Shown piece after piece: positions 6,885 to 14,144 of a DNA stretch of 22,280 bases (within the stretch, counting starts at the first letter, position 1; each line of letters begins with the position of its first letter). The translations under genes and the position numbers were made by a program. Location: the NCBI GenBank assembly GCA_036745195.1, contig DAIOGO010000028.1:1-22280 (forward strand), written 5' to 3'. Source of the stretch: JBFHRE01 sp036745195. GTDB taxonomy: Bacteria; Actinomycetota; Acidimicrobiia; Spongiisociales; ZC4RG35. A model generated the notes under the pieces. That model saw nothing but the letters and a program-made list of their open reading frames with translations, made no database searches and was not told where the DNA came from.

Positions 6885-7339
6885 CAGATCGGCACACCTG
6901 TCAATGGCTCGAGGCTGAGGGCGATCTGGTCCAGACGCCTATCGACGTCCTCGAGGTACCGATCGAGGGAGGAGGCGGCAACACCGTGAAGAAGGGTGTG
7001 GTCGGCGATCCATCCGAGCGGCCCGGCGGGCACCGTGTACTCCCCGTCCACCGCGATCTCCACGCCGTTTGCCACCGGCCGGATCTCTATCTCTGCATCG
7101 AGTCTGGGAAACCACCGGGAATCCGGATCGGAATGGATCTCGAGGGGAATGGTCAGAACCCTCATCACCCCGGCCGGTTTGCCCAAGATGCATCGAACGG
7201 TATGACCGACCTCGACGCCACCGATCTCAGCCCGAATGTGATCCGTGCAGAACACCCGTTCCAGGTCGGTGGTCAGGACCCCCAACAGGGCGTCGAACGA
7301 CCACCCCTTGACGATGCGTGCCCGCTGAACCCTCACCAT
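6884..7339 (-). CDS. SRPBCC-like protein (first gene of tandem pair)
   Basis: 151-residue soluble protein starting MVRVQRARIVKGW. The ATG at 7339 was chosen because it directly follows the CBS gene stop, with two bases between. An upstream in-frame ATG would run back through the CBS gene. Its C-terminal part (GPLGWIADHTLLHGVAASSLDRYLEDV) parallels DGFGRVLDRLALHRIAESTVRSFLQRL of the next gene, indicating paralogy. SRPBCC-like architecture is inferred from strand/helix pattern and this motif, not from a clear catalytic signature. The gene is coupled to its neighbour by a TGATG overlap and is probably co-transcribed from the promoter upstream of the CBS gene. Confidence 0.75.
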   Translation of the reverse strand: MVRVQRARIVKGWSFDALLGVLTTDLERVFCTDHIRAEIGGVEVGHTVRCILGKPAGVMRVLTIPLEIHSDPDSRWFPRLDAEIEIRPVANGVEIAVDGEYTVPAGPLGWIADHTLLHGVAASSLDRYLEDVDRRLDQIALSLEPLTGVPI

Positions 7340-7341
7340 GT

Positions 7342-7740
7342 TCAATCTCCCATGATCGCCCACATCAGGTCCTTGATCGACACCATGCCCAGGAGAACAC
7401 CGTCTTCGACGACCGGCAGATGGCGGTACCCGGTGGCAAGCATCCAACGGGCGGCCTCGAGCGGATCGACGTCTGGCGCCAGGTCATCGGGATCCGGAGT
7501 CATGAAGGTCGAGACCGGCTCCCGTGCGAGCTCGGCCCCTTCGGCGACCGCTCTCACCAGATCACGCTCGGTGAAGATCCCCACCAGCCTGCCGTTCTCG
7601 ACCACGCCCAGAGCTCCGATCCCCTGCTGGTGGAGGGTTCGGGCCGCCGTCGCAAGGTCCAATTCTGGACCGCAAACCCTCGCCTCCCCCGACAACAGAT
7701 CACGGATCTCCACTGCCCCGATCATGATGTCCTCGTCCAT
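7342..7740 (-). CDS. Two-CBS-domain protein
   Basis: 132-residue protein made almost entirely of a CBS pair (about residues 12-62 and 73-130). Typical CBS elements are IGALGVVENGRLVGIFTERDLVRA in the first half and MTPDPDDLAPDVDP, RHLPVVEDGVLLGMVSIKDL in the second. CBS pairs usually bind adenosyl nucleotides; stand-alone examples include Hrp1 (Rv2626c) of the mycobacterial DosR regulon. The ATG at 7740 is chosen because AGGAG lies at good spacing before it; an upstream ATG at 7779 lacks this. It is the first gene of a three-gene operon with the SRPBCC-like pair. A DosR-type box is centred about 85 bases upstream. Confidence 0.9.
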   Translation of the reverse strand: MDEDIMIGAVEIRDLLSGEARVCGPELDLATAARTLHQQGIGALGVVENGRLVGIFTERDLVRAVAEGAELAREPVSTFMTPDPDDLAPDVDPLEAARWMLATGYRHLPVVEDGVLLGMVSIKDLMWAIMGD

Positions 7741-7818
7741 TGCGCTCTCCTGTGCCGTCTCATTGGCATCATGGCGCAAGGCCGGGAAGTTGGTCAGGTG
7801 GTGTTAGACCACTCAGGC

Positions 7819-7832
7819 GGGACTTTTGTCAC
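7819..7832. promoter_or_regulatory. Candidate DevR/DosR-type box upstream of CBS operon
   Basis: GGGACTTTTGTCAC matches 12 of 14 positions of GGGACTWWAGTCCC. A second GTCCC half-site follows at 7836-7840. It lies in the 104-base gap between ldhA and the CBS gene, 79-92 bases before the CBS ATG. Confidence 0.55.
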
Positions 7833-7844
7833 ATTGTCCCGTGA

Positions 7845-8828
7845 TCACAGCTCCGTGGGGACGGCCTCCCCGGCCGCCCAACCGTCGAGGTTGGCGGCGG
7901 TGACCCGGGCGATCTGTTCCAGAGCGTCGACGGTGAAGAACGCCTGATGACCGGTGACGAGCACATTCGGGAAGGTGAGCAGCCGGGAGAAGACGTCATC
8001 CTGGATCACTGCCTCGGACTGATCCTCGAAGAAGAGCTCTGCCTCCTCCTCGTACACGTCGAGCCCGAGGTGACCCACCGTTCCATCCTTGAGCGCCTCG
8101 ACCACCGCCGCAGTGTCCACCAGGCCGCCCCGGCTGGTGTTCACGAGCATCACCCCCTTCTTGACCCGGCTCAAGGCGGCCACGTCGATCAGGTGGTGGG
8201 TGTCCGCCGTCAGCGGGCAGTGCAGCGTGATGATGTCGGACTCGGTGAGCAATCGATCGAGATCGACGTACTCCACCCCCAGTTCCAGGCAGACCGGGTT
8301 CTCGACCCGATCGTGTGCCACCACCCTGCAACCGAAGCCGGCGAGGATCCGGCACACCACCGCCCCGATGGTGCCGGTCCCGACCACGCCGACCGTGCGC
8401 CCGTGCAGGTCGAAGCCGAGGAGACCGTCGAGGGAGAAGTTGCCCTCCCGGACCCGGGCATAAGCGCGATGGATCTTGCGATCCAGCGCCAGGATCAGGC
8501 CGATCGTGTGCTCGGCGACTGCGTAGGGCGAGTACCCGGGAACCCGGGCAACCCGCAGCCCCAACCGCCGGGCGGCGTCGAGATCGACATGGTTGTACCC
8601 GGTGGAGCGAAGGGCCAGGAAACGGACCCCCACGGCGCTCAGCGCCTCCAGCGTGGCCTGCGACCCATCGTCGCTGACGAAGAGGGACGCCACCTCGCAA
8701 CCATTCGCCAGCCCGGCTGATCTCCGATCCAGGTGGGTATCCAGGAAGACCAGCTCATGCCGGGTTCCGACGGCCGGCGTCAGATAGGTGATGTCGTGTC
8801 GTTTGGCGCTGAAGACGGCGACCTTCAT
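7845..8828 (-). CDS. ldhA: D-lactate dehydrogenase (fermentative, LdhA type)
   Basis: NAD-dependent D-2-hydroxyacid dehydrogenase that reduces pyruvate to D-lactate, regenerating NAD in the cytoplasm. It has 327 residues. The N-terminus MKVAVFSAKRHD, the ANGCEVASLFVSDDGS segment, RIHRAY-like IHRAYARVREGNFSLDGL, and the FFEDQSEAVIQDDVF insertion specifically resemble E. coli LdhA rather than other family members. The Rossmann motif is GTGTIG (150-155). Catalytic residues are Arg233 (NTSRGG), a Glu in DVYEEEAE, and His294 (TGHQAF). The ATG at 8828 follows a GGGAG Shine-Dalgarno at six bases. The start is preceded by a TACCGT hexamer and a GGGTC/GACTC palindrome shared with the divergent usp gene. 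An upstream in-frame ATG at 8873 is disfavoured because it overlaps that regulatory region. Confidence 0.94.
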   Translation of the reverse strand: MKVAVFSAKRHDITYLTPAVGTRHELVFLDTHLDRRSAGLANGCEVASLFVSDDGSQATLEALSAVGVRFLALRSTGYNHVDLDAARRLGLRVARVPGYSPYAVAEHTIGLILALDRKIHRAYARVREGNFSLDGLLGFDLHGRTVGVVGTGTIGAVVCRILAGFGCRVVAHDRVENPVCLELGVEYVDLDRLLTESDIITLHCPLTADTHHLIDVAALSRVKKGVMLVNTSRGGLVDTAAVVEALKDGTVGHLGLDVYEEEAELFFEDQSEAVIQDDVFSRLLTFPNVLVTGHQAFFTVDALEQIARVTAANLDGWAAGEAVPTEL

Positions 8829-8854
8829 CCAGTACTCCCTCGGGTGACGAGCAG

Positions 8855-8860
8855 ACGGTA
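8855..8860 (-). promoter_or_regulatory. Putative -10 element (TACCGT) for ldhA
   Basis: TACCGT on the minus strand, ten bases downstream of the palindrome at 8871-8890. The palindrome would then overlap the -35 region, as DosR sites often do. Confidence 0.4.
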
Positions 8861-8870
8861 CAACCTCGAT

Positions 8871-8890
8871 CAAGGGTCTTTCGACTCTTG
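8871..8890. promoter_or_regulatory. Candidate DevR/DosR-type box between ldhA and usp
   Basis: CAAGGGTC-TTTC-GACTCTTG is a 20-base inverted repeat with 8-base arms (7 of 8 paired) and a 4-base spacer, the same 8-4-8 geometry as the DosR consensus. The core matches 10 of 14 consensus positions. It sits 43 bases from the ldhA start and 50 bases from the usp start. Confidence 0.5.
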
Positions 8891-8940
8891 CCGACCGGCG
8901 GGCCGATGGTCAGAGTCGCAGATGGGAAAGGAGCACTGGT

Positions 8941-9363
8941 ATGGCGGTCGTCGTCGGAGTGGACGGCTCGGAACTGTCGATGCAAGCTGTGGCGCGAGCC
9001 GCGGCCATCGCCACCGACCGGCACACCGAACTCCACGTCGTACATGTGTTCCACCCTCCCGTCCTCCCCTATCTGGGAGCACCGGTCGACATGGGCTCGA
9101 TCGCCAACGCCCAACGTAAGGCGATCTGGGACTCGCTCGAGCCGATGCTGTCCCGACTGGGGGAACGGGTGGTGAAGGTCGACCTCGAAGGGTATCCCCC
9201 CGACACCCTGGTCGACTACGTGAAGAACATCGGAGCAGATCTCCTGGTGGTCGGATCCAGGGGCAGGGGCGAATTGGCGGCCCTGATCCTCGGTTCGACC
9301 AGCCACCGGGCGATCCACCTCGCTCCCTGTGATGTGCTGGTGGTCAAACCGTCGCACGCCTGA
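8941..9363 (+). CDS. Universal stress protein (UspA family)
   Basis: 140-residue single-domain Usp. It starts with MAVVVGVDGSE, the usual beta1/loop. The nucleotide-binding motif GSRGRGELAALILGST (105-120) fits G-x2-G-x9-G-(S/T), so it is of the ATP-binding kind. The start is set by AAAGGAG at good spacing before the ATG. Usp proteins are prominent members of the mycobacterial DosR regulon. Here the gene is divergent from ldhA across a DosR-like palindrome. It is followed by a strong intrinsic terminator. Confidence 0.93.
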   Translation: MAVVVGVDGSELSMQAVARAAAIATDRHTELHVVHVFHPPVLPYLGAPVDMGSIANAQRKAIWDSLEPMLSRLGERVVKVDLEGYPPDTLVDYVKNIGADLLVVGSRGRGELAALILGSTSHRAIHLAPCDVLVVKPSHA

Positions 9364-9383
9364 CCGTCTCCACGCCACCAGCA

Positions 9384-9422
9384 CTGAGGGGCGGTCCCAT
9401 CGGGACCGCCCCTCAGCCTTTT
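9384..9422. terminator. Intrinsic terminator, probably bidirectional
   Basis: A perfect 15-base stem, CTGAGGGGCGGTCCC (9384-9398) pairing with 9402-9416, has a 3-base ATC loop followed by CCTTTT. It lies between the convergent usp and multicopper oxidase genes, so it can terminate both. Confidence 0.92.
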
Positions 9423-9438
9423 CCTGCCACTCAGGAAA

Positions 9439-10827
9439 TCACGCAGCTTCGTTGACGATGATGGCCGTCACCATCCCGAACATGCCTTCCTCCCGCTCGA
9501 CGTGGTTGAGGACGTGGCAGTGCCACACCCAGGCGCCGGGATCATCGGCATGGGTCAGCACCGTATAGCGCTCGCCGGGCGCCACGTTGAGCGTGTCGAT
9601 CCAATAGGGCGATTCGAGTGGGATCCCGTCCTTGGCGATCACCAGGCCGTTGAACTGGTGTTGATGCATCGGGTGGATCTGGAGACCCTCGTTGAAGTAG
9701 TGGACGAGGAACCAGTCACCCTCATTGAGCACATACGGCTCGGTGGCGGGGAACGACTTGCCGTTCAACGAGAACCCGATCACCCCGGCGTCGTTGAGGA
9801 CCATCGGGATCTCGGCGGCGATGTCGAGGGTTTCCGGAATCGCCACCCCGCTGATCGTCCGGCCGAGCGGAAGGGGAACGTCGCCGACCATGAAGGTCCC
9901 GAACAATCCGTTGGGCACCTGCATCTGGGCGTGGTGGTGGGCGTGGTACATGGCGACAGCCACCGCGTCCGTGACGAACGAGTATTCGAATGTCTCGCCC
10001 GGCTTGATCAAGGGTTGCGTGAGGGGGGCCACTCCGTCCATGGCGTTCGACAGGCCGGGGACCCCGTGCATGTGGAGGTCGGTCCCCATCGGGAGGTCGT
10101 TGGTCAAGCGCACCTTGACGCTCTCGCCGACTCCCACCTTGATCATGGGCCCAGGCACCATACCGTTGTAGGCCCACGCCTTCACGATCTGACCGGGCGC
10201 CACTTCCCAGTCGACGATCGACGCGGTCAGTTCGAACACCTTGGTCCCATCGGCCTCGATGGTCGGCTCGAGCGGCACGTTTCCCCTGCCTTCGGTTTCG
10301 GCCGGGAACGCCAGGATCGAATCGGTCATCGCCTGATCAAGGGCGGCGTAGTCGACCTCCTCACCACCATGGGCCATGGTCGTCTCGGTGGCACCATCCT
10401 CGGCGACCACCAGCGTGGCCACCATCCCCGCCTCCTTGTGGCCGGGAATGGCACAGATCAGCTCATAGGTTCCGGCGGCGAGTTCCCCCGCTTCCCAGGT
10501 GCCCGAGGCTCCACCGTTGATGTCCTCGGACTGCCCGTCCCCGGTGATGGCCAGGTTGTGGACCACTGCTCCCTCATTCATCAGTTCGAAGGTCACATTG
10601 CCCGGCTTGATCGCGAGGTCGCCCTCGATCTTGAACTCGGACAACGTGATGGTGGCCGTCACATCAGCGGTTTCACCGCCGGGCGTCTCACCACCGTCAT
10701 CCTCGCCCGCAGCCACCACCGTATCGGGTCGGGTGGCCATCGCCACCACCGCGAGGGCGGCGATCAGGACGCCCATCAGGGCGAGCAGGGCGAGAAACCC
10801 GTCGAACAATCGGCCTTGGCCTTTCAT
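9439..10827 (-). CDS. Membrane-anchored multicopper oxidase with N-terminal cupredoxin
   Basis: 462 residues. An N-terminal signal/anchor (about 7-31) is followed by a plastocyanin-like domain (about 55-142) with a complete type 1 copper set: His90, Cys125, His130, Met135 (CAIPGHKEAGM). A two-domain multicopper oxidase (about 185-462) follows. All eight trinuclear-cluster histidines are visible: His252/254 (LHMHG), His295/297 (YHAHHH), His388/390 (HPMHQHQ) and His436/438 (WHCHVLNH). The type 1 site is only in the last domain (His385, Cys437, His442, Met449); the first oxidase domain has Ala296 where Cys would be. This is the small-laccase-like (type B) layout, not classical NirK, although such proteins are often labelled nitrite reductase. 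Substrate is unknown; it should act outside the membrane. AAAGGAG precedes the ATG. GGGAC palindromes lie about 80-100 bases upstream. Confidence 0.9.
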   Translation of the reverse strand: MKGQGRLFDGFLALLALMGVLIAALAVVAMATRPDTVVAAGEDDGGETPGGETADVTATITLSEFKIEGDLAIKPGNVTFELMNEGAVVHNLAITGDGQSEDINGGASGTWEAGELAAGTYELICAIPGHKEAGMVATLVVAEDGATETTMAHGGEEVDYAALDQAMTDSILAFPAETEGRGNVPLEPTIEADGTKVFELTASIVDWEVAPGQIVKAWAYNGMVPGPMIKVGVGESVKVRLTNDLPMGTDLHMHGVPGLSNAMDGVAPLTQPLIKPGETFEYSFVTDAVAVAMYHAHHHAQMQVPNGLFGTFMVGDVPLPLGRTISGVAIPETLDIAAEIPMVLNDAGVIGFSLNGKSFPATEPYVLNEGDWFLVHYFNEGLQIHPMHQHQFNGLVIAKDGIPLESPYWIDTLNVAPGERYTVLTHADDPGAWVWHCHVLNHVEREEGMFGMVTAIIVNEAA

Positions 10828-10880
10828 GTACCAATCTCCTTTGTGGCAGTTGCGGCAGGTTGGACGGTCGACGCCCCTCC

Positions 10881-10921
10881 CTTGGTCCCGGGCGGGTCCC
10901 GACCGTCGGGACCAAGGTCCC
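10881..10921. promoter_or_regulatory. Cluster of nested GGTCCC/GGGACC inverted repeats
   Basis: CTTGGTCCC (10881-10889) is the inverse of GGGACCAAG (10908-10916). GGTCCCGAC (10895-10903) is the inverse of GTCGGGACC (10905-10913). GGGACCAAGGTCCC (10908-10921) is itself a palindrome around AA and matches 12 of 14 positions of the DosR core. The three pairings share the same GGGACC arm. The cluster lies between the divergent oxidase and PNPOx-like genes and is the best DosR-type box in the window. Confidence 0.65.
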
Positions 10922-10959
10922 TATTCTCGATCACCCGAACCGGTCTTCAGCGATCCAAA

Positions 10960-10973
10960 GGGACCTCTGGCCC
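10960..10973. promoter_or_regulatory. Candidate DevR/DosR-type box (weak)
   Basis: GGGACCTCTGGCCC: a perfect left half-site and a degenerate right half. It sits 55-68 bases before the GTG of the PNPOx-like gene. Confidence 0.35.
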
Positions 10974-11027
10974 TGCGAGTGCCGGTCCGGCACAGGCGAG
11001 AATCGGGCAAGCGACGGAAGGATACAG

Positions 11028-11453
11028 GTGACTCCGGTGCCAGCAATGCCAACCGACCACGCCGGAATGGAAGTGATGACCCGGGCCGAGTGTGACCACA
11101 TGTTGGCAACCACTCCGGTCGGCAGGGTTGCCTTCCGGTCCGACGGAGAGATCCAGGTACTTCCAGTCAATTTCGCCTGGGTCGACGGGACGATCGTGTT
11201 CCGCACGGCGGCAGGCGCCAAGCTGGAGGCGGCGGCCCGCCTCGAACCATTTGCCTTCGAAATCGACGGCTGGGATGCCGCCACCCACACGGGTTGGTCG
11301 GTACTCGTCAAGGGCACCTCGATGGAGGTGCTCGACGACGGCGCCCTCTCCGCCCTGGCACTCACTCACCTCCGTCCCTGGTCGGGTGCAGTCGACAAGC
11401 GCCGGTGGGTGCGAATAAGACCGGACGAGATCACCGGCCGAAAGATCGTCTGA
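11028..11453 (+). CDS. PNPOx-like flavin/split-barrel protein
   Basis: 141-residue protein of the pyridoxamine 5'-phosphate oxidase-like split-barrel family. Family landmarks are the start EVMTRAECDHMLATTPVGRVAF, then LPVNFAWVDGTIVFRTAAGAKL, FEIDGWDAATHTGWSVLVKG and the C-terminal WVRIRPDEITGRKI. These proteins bind FMN or F420; the exact reaction cannot be told here. Rv0080 of the mycobacterial DosR regulon is of this family. I chose the GTG at 11028 because GGAAGGA lies six bases before it; ATGs at 11046 and 11067 lack such a site. It is divergent from the oxidase gene across a cluster of GGGAC palindromes and lies 71 bases before the dikinase gene. Confidence 0.88.
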   Translation: MTPVPAMPTDHAGMEVMTRAECDHMLATTPVGRVAFRSDGEIQVLPVNFAWVDGTIVFRTAAGAKLEAAARLEPFAFEIDGWDAATHTGWSVLVKGTSMEVLDDGALSALALTHLRPWSGAVDKRRWVRIRPDEITGRKIV

Positions 11454-11463
11454 TGTTCCGACG

Positions 11464-11487
11464 GTTGCCGGCCCGAAACCCGGCAAC
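11464..11487. terminator. Hairpin between PNPOx-like gene and dikinase gene
   Basis: GTTGCCGG (11464-11471) pairs perfectly with CCGGCAAC (11480-11487) across an 8-base loop. No T-run follows. It may be a terminator/attenuator or a leader hairpin. Confidence 0.4.
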
Positions 11488-11494
11488 GACCTCG

Positions 11495-11500
11495 TATGTT
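11495..11500 (+). promoter_or_regulatory. Putative -10 element (TATGTT) for ppdK
   Basis: TATGTT lies 24 bases before the ATG, upstream of the GGAGG Shine-Dalgarno sequence. A start about seven bases on would leave a short leader containing GGAGG. Confidence 0.4.
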
Positions 11501-11524
11501 CCGTGAAACGTGGAGGAAGCGACA

Positions 11525-14140
11525 ATGACATGGGTATCCGACTTCGCCCAAGGATCGGGCAGCCAGCGAGAATTGCTCGGCGGCAAGGGCGCCTTCCTGG
11601 CCGAGATGACCAGGATGGGTCTCACCGTCCCCCCGGGATTCACGGTGACGACCGATGCCTGTCGTCATGTCATGGAACACGGCGAGGTGCCCGACGGGAT
11701 GTGGGAAGAGGTCGACGCCGCTCTCGGCCGTCTCGAGCAGATGACGGGACGCAGTTTCGGCTCGGGACCTGAGCCCCTGCTGCTGTCGGTTCGGTCCGGC
11801 GCCAAGTTCTCGATGCCCGGGATGATGGACACCGTGCTCAACCTGGGCATGAACGACACCGTGCTCGAGGCGCTGATCGACTGGAGCGGAGACGAGGCGT
11901 TTGCCCGGGACTGTCAACGGCGCTTCCAACAGATGTTCGCCCATGTGGTGTTGGGAGCCGACGAGGCTCCGTTCGAAGAGGTACTGACGGATCTCCGGGC
12001 CAAACGCCAGGTCACGGACGATTCCGAGTTGACCGCCGCCGACCTGGCCGAAGCATCGGAACGCTTCGGGAGAGTCATCGCAGAGCGGGGAACCATCATC
12101 CCCGACGATCCCCGCCAGCAACTGCGCGACGCCATCGAGGCCGTGTTCCGGTCGTGGAACAACCCCCGGGCCATGCGTTACCGGCGGATCAATCGGATAC
12201 CCGACTCGCTCGGAACTGCCGCCAACATCCAGATGATGGTGTTCGGGGACCTGGGTGAGGACTCGGGGACGGGCGTCTGTTTCACTCGCGACCCCTCCAC
12301 CGGCGAGAAGGTCCCCTTTGGCGACTACCTCCCCCGGGCGCAGGGCGAAGATGTGGTGGCCGGTATCCGCAACACGCTCACCCTCGACGACCTCGCCGGC
12401 ATCAACCGGGCGGCCCACGACGAACTGATCGCAGTGATGGACCGCCTCGAGCACCACACCACGGACATGGCCGACATCGAGTTCACCATCGAACGCGGCA
12501 AGCTATGGATCCTCCAGACCCGGGCCGGGAAACGCACCGCCGCCGCCGCGGTGAAGATTGCCGTCGATATGGTCGAGGAGGGCCTGATCGACAAGAGCAC
12601 CGCCGTCCAGCGGGTGGAACCCGGCCAGTTGGAACAACTGGAGCGACCCCGCATCGACCGGGATCACCACAAGGCCCTCGCCTCCGGGGTGGCGGCCTCG
12701 CCGGGCGCCGCCCAGGGTGAGGCCATCTTCGACTGCGATCGAGCGGTGGACGCCCGCCGGGAGGGGAGGACCGTGATCCTCATCCGGCCGGAGACCACCC
12801 CCGACGACATCCACGGCATGGACGCCGCCGATGGGATCCTCACCGCCCAGGGTGGAAAGACCAGTCACGCCGCGGTGGTGGCCCGGGGCATGGGCAAGCC
12901 GGCCGTCACCGGCGTCGGGACGATGCGGGTCGACGGACAGGGGCGACGCGCCGTCTTCGGGACCCTCGAGATCAAGGAGGGTGACCCGATCACCATCGAT
13001 GGCACCAGCGGGAACGTGTTCGCCGGACTGGTGCCGCTGGTCGAGCCTCGCCCCACCCCCGAACTCATCCACCTGATGGATTGGGCCGACGAGATACGGA
13101 CGATGGGTGTCAGGGCGAACGCCGACACCCCGGATGACGCGCGTCGGGCGCGTGCCCACGGGGCGGAAGGGATCGGACTGGCGCGTACCGAGCACATGTT
13201 CATGGGCAAGCGGCTCGAGATCGTGCAGTCGATCATCCTCGCCGACGACGACGAAGCCCGCGAGGCGGGACTGCTGCGCCTCGAGGCGATGCAGGCGGAT
13301 GACTTCGAAGGGTTGCTGCGGGAGATGGACGGGCTACCGGTAGTGGTGCGCCTTCTCGACCCGCCGCTCCACGAGTTCTTGCCCTCGATGTTCGAACTCG
13401 AGCACCAGATGGTCCAGCGCGCCCGGGATGGTGAATCGACCGAAGACCTGGAAGCACTGGAGAAGAAGGTCAGCCGGTGGGCCGAGGACAACCCGATGCT
13501 CGGACTGCGTGGTGTCCGGCTGGGACTGGTCGTCGAGCACCTCTACTCGATGCAGGTCCAGGCCGCCCTCTCCGCCGTCAAGCGCCGACTCGACGCCGGC
13601 GGCGACCCGCGTTTGGAACTGATGATCCCGCTGGTCGCTACGACCGAAGAGTTGCGCAGGATGCGAGAGATGATCGAGGCCCAGATCCTCGAGTCCGGGA
13701 TCACCATCCCGATCCCGGTGGGAACCATGATCGAACTGCCCCGAGCGGCGCTCGTGGCGGGCGATCTGGCGGGCATCGCCGAGTTCTTCTCGTTCGGCAC
13801 CAACGATCTGACCCAGATGACCTACGGCCTGTCGCGCGACGATGCCGAGCGGCTGTTCCTCGGGCACTACCTCGACGAGGGGATCCTGGCCTCCAATCCC
13901 TTCCAGACGATCGATGTCGACGGAGTCGGGCGACTGATCGAACTGGCCGTCAAGGAAGGCAAGGCCGCCAACCCCAATCTCACGCTGGGGGTGTGTGGTG
14001 AGCACGGCGGAGATCCGGCTTCGATCGCCTTCTGCCGTCGGGCGGGCCTCGACTACGTCTCCTGTTCCCCACCGCGGGTGCTGGTAGCCCGGCTGGCGGC
14101 AGCCCAGGCGGAACTGGCGACCGTCGCCCGAGACGTGTGA
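11525..14140 (+). CDS. ppdK: Pyruvate phosphate dikinase
   Basis: Interconverts pyruvate + ATP + Pi with PEP + AMP + PPi in the cytoplasm, allowing PPi-linked glycolysis or PEP synthesis. It has 871 residues, the normal full length. The N-terminal nucleotide-binding domain has GGKGAFLAEM and SVRSGAKFSMPGMMDTVLN. The swivelling central domain has the phospho-His motif GGKTSHAAVVARGMGKPAVTG with His448. The C-terminal TIM-barrel domain has the SFGTNDLTQMTYG-like segment and Cys824 in GVCGEHGGDP, ending YVSCSPPRVLVARLAAAQ. The ATG at 11525 is the start: GGAGG lies eight bases before it, whereas the in-frame GTG at 11510 sits on that Shine-Dalgarno. No PPDK regulatory protein gene is in the window. 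It ends four bases from the convergent meaB stop. Confidence 0.97.
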   Translation: MTWVSDFAQGSGSQRELLGGKGAFLAEMTRMGLTVPPGFTVTTDACRHVMEHGEVPDGMWEEVDAALGRLEQMTGRSFGSGPEPLLLSVRSGAKFSMPGMMDTVLNLGMNDTVLEALIDWSGDEAFARDCQRRFQQMFAHVVLGADEAPFEEVLTDLRAKRQVTDDSELTAADLAEASERFGRVIAERGTIIPDDPRQQLRDAIEAVFRSWNNPRAMRYRRINRIPDSLGTAANIQMMVFGDLGEDSGTGVCFTRDPSTGEKVPFGDYLPRAQGEDVVAGIRNTLTLDDLAGINRAAHDELIAVMDRLEHHTTDMADIEFTIERGKLWILQTRAGKRTAAAAVKIAVDMVEEGLIDKSTAVQRVEPGQLEQLERPRIDRDHHKALASGVAASPGAAQGEAIFDCDRAVDARREGRTVILIRPETTPDDIHGMDAADGILTAQGGKTSHAAVVARGMGKPAVTGVGTMRVDGQGRRAVFGTLEIKEGDPITIDGTSGNVFAGLVPLVEPRPTPELIHLMDWADEIRTMGVRANADTPDDARRARAHGAEGIGLARTEHMFMGKRLEIVQSIILADDDEAREAGLLRLEAMQADDFEGLLREMDGLPVVVRLLDPPLHEFLPSMFELEHQMVQRARDGESTEDLEALEKKVSRWAEDNPMLGLRGVRLGLVVEHLYSMQVQAALSAVKRRLDAGGDPRLELMIPLVATTEELRRMREMIEAQILESGITIPIPVGTMIELPRAALVAGDLAGIAEFFSFGTNDLTQMTYGLSRDDAERLFLGHYLDEGILASNPFQTIDVDGVGRLIELAVKEGKAANPNLTLGVCGEHGGDPASIAFCRRAGLDYVSCSPPRVLVARLAAAQAELATVARDV

Positions 14141-14144
14141 CCGC

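Noticed and set aside
9439..10827. Copper nitrite reductase (NirK)
   Set aside because: In NirK the type 1 Cys is in the first oxidase domain. Here that position is Ala296, and a complete trinuclear His set plus a C-terminal type 1 site are present.
9502..11031. Plus-strand open frame of about 500 codons opposite the multicopper oxidase
   Set aside because: It is His/Gly/Asp-rich shadow coding in high-GC DNA. The minus strand has all copper ligands and a strong Shine-Dalgarno.
11510..11524. GTG at 11510 as the start of ppdK
   Set aside because: The GGAGG Shine-Dalgarno for the ATG at 11525 overlaps this codon, and the ATG gives the usual PPDK N-terminus.
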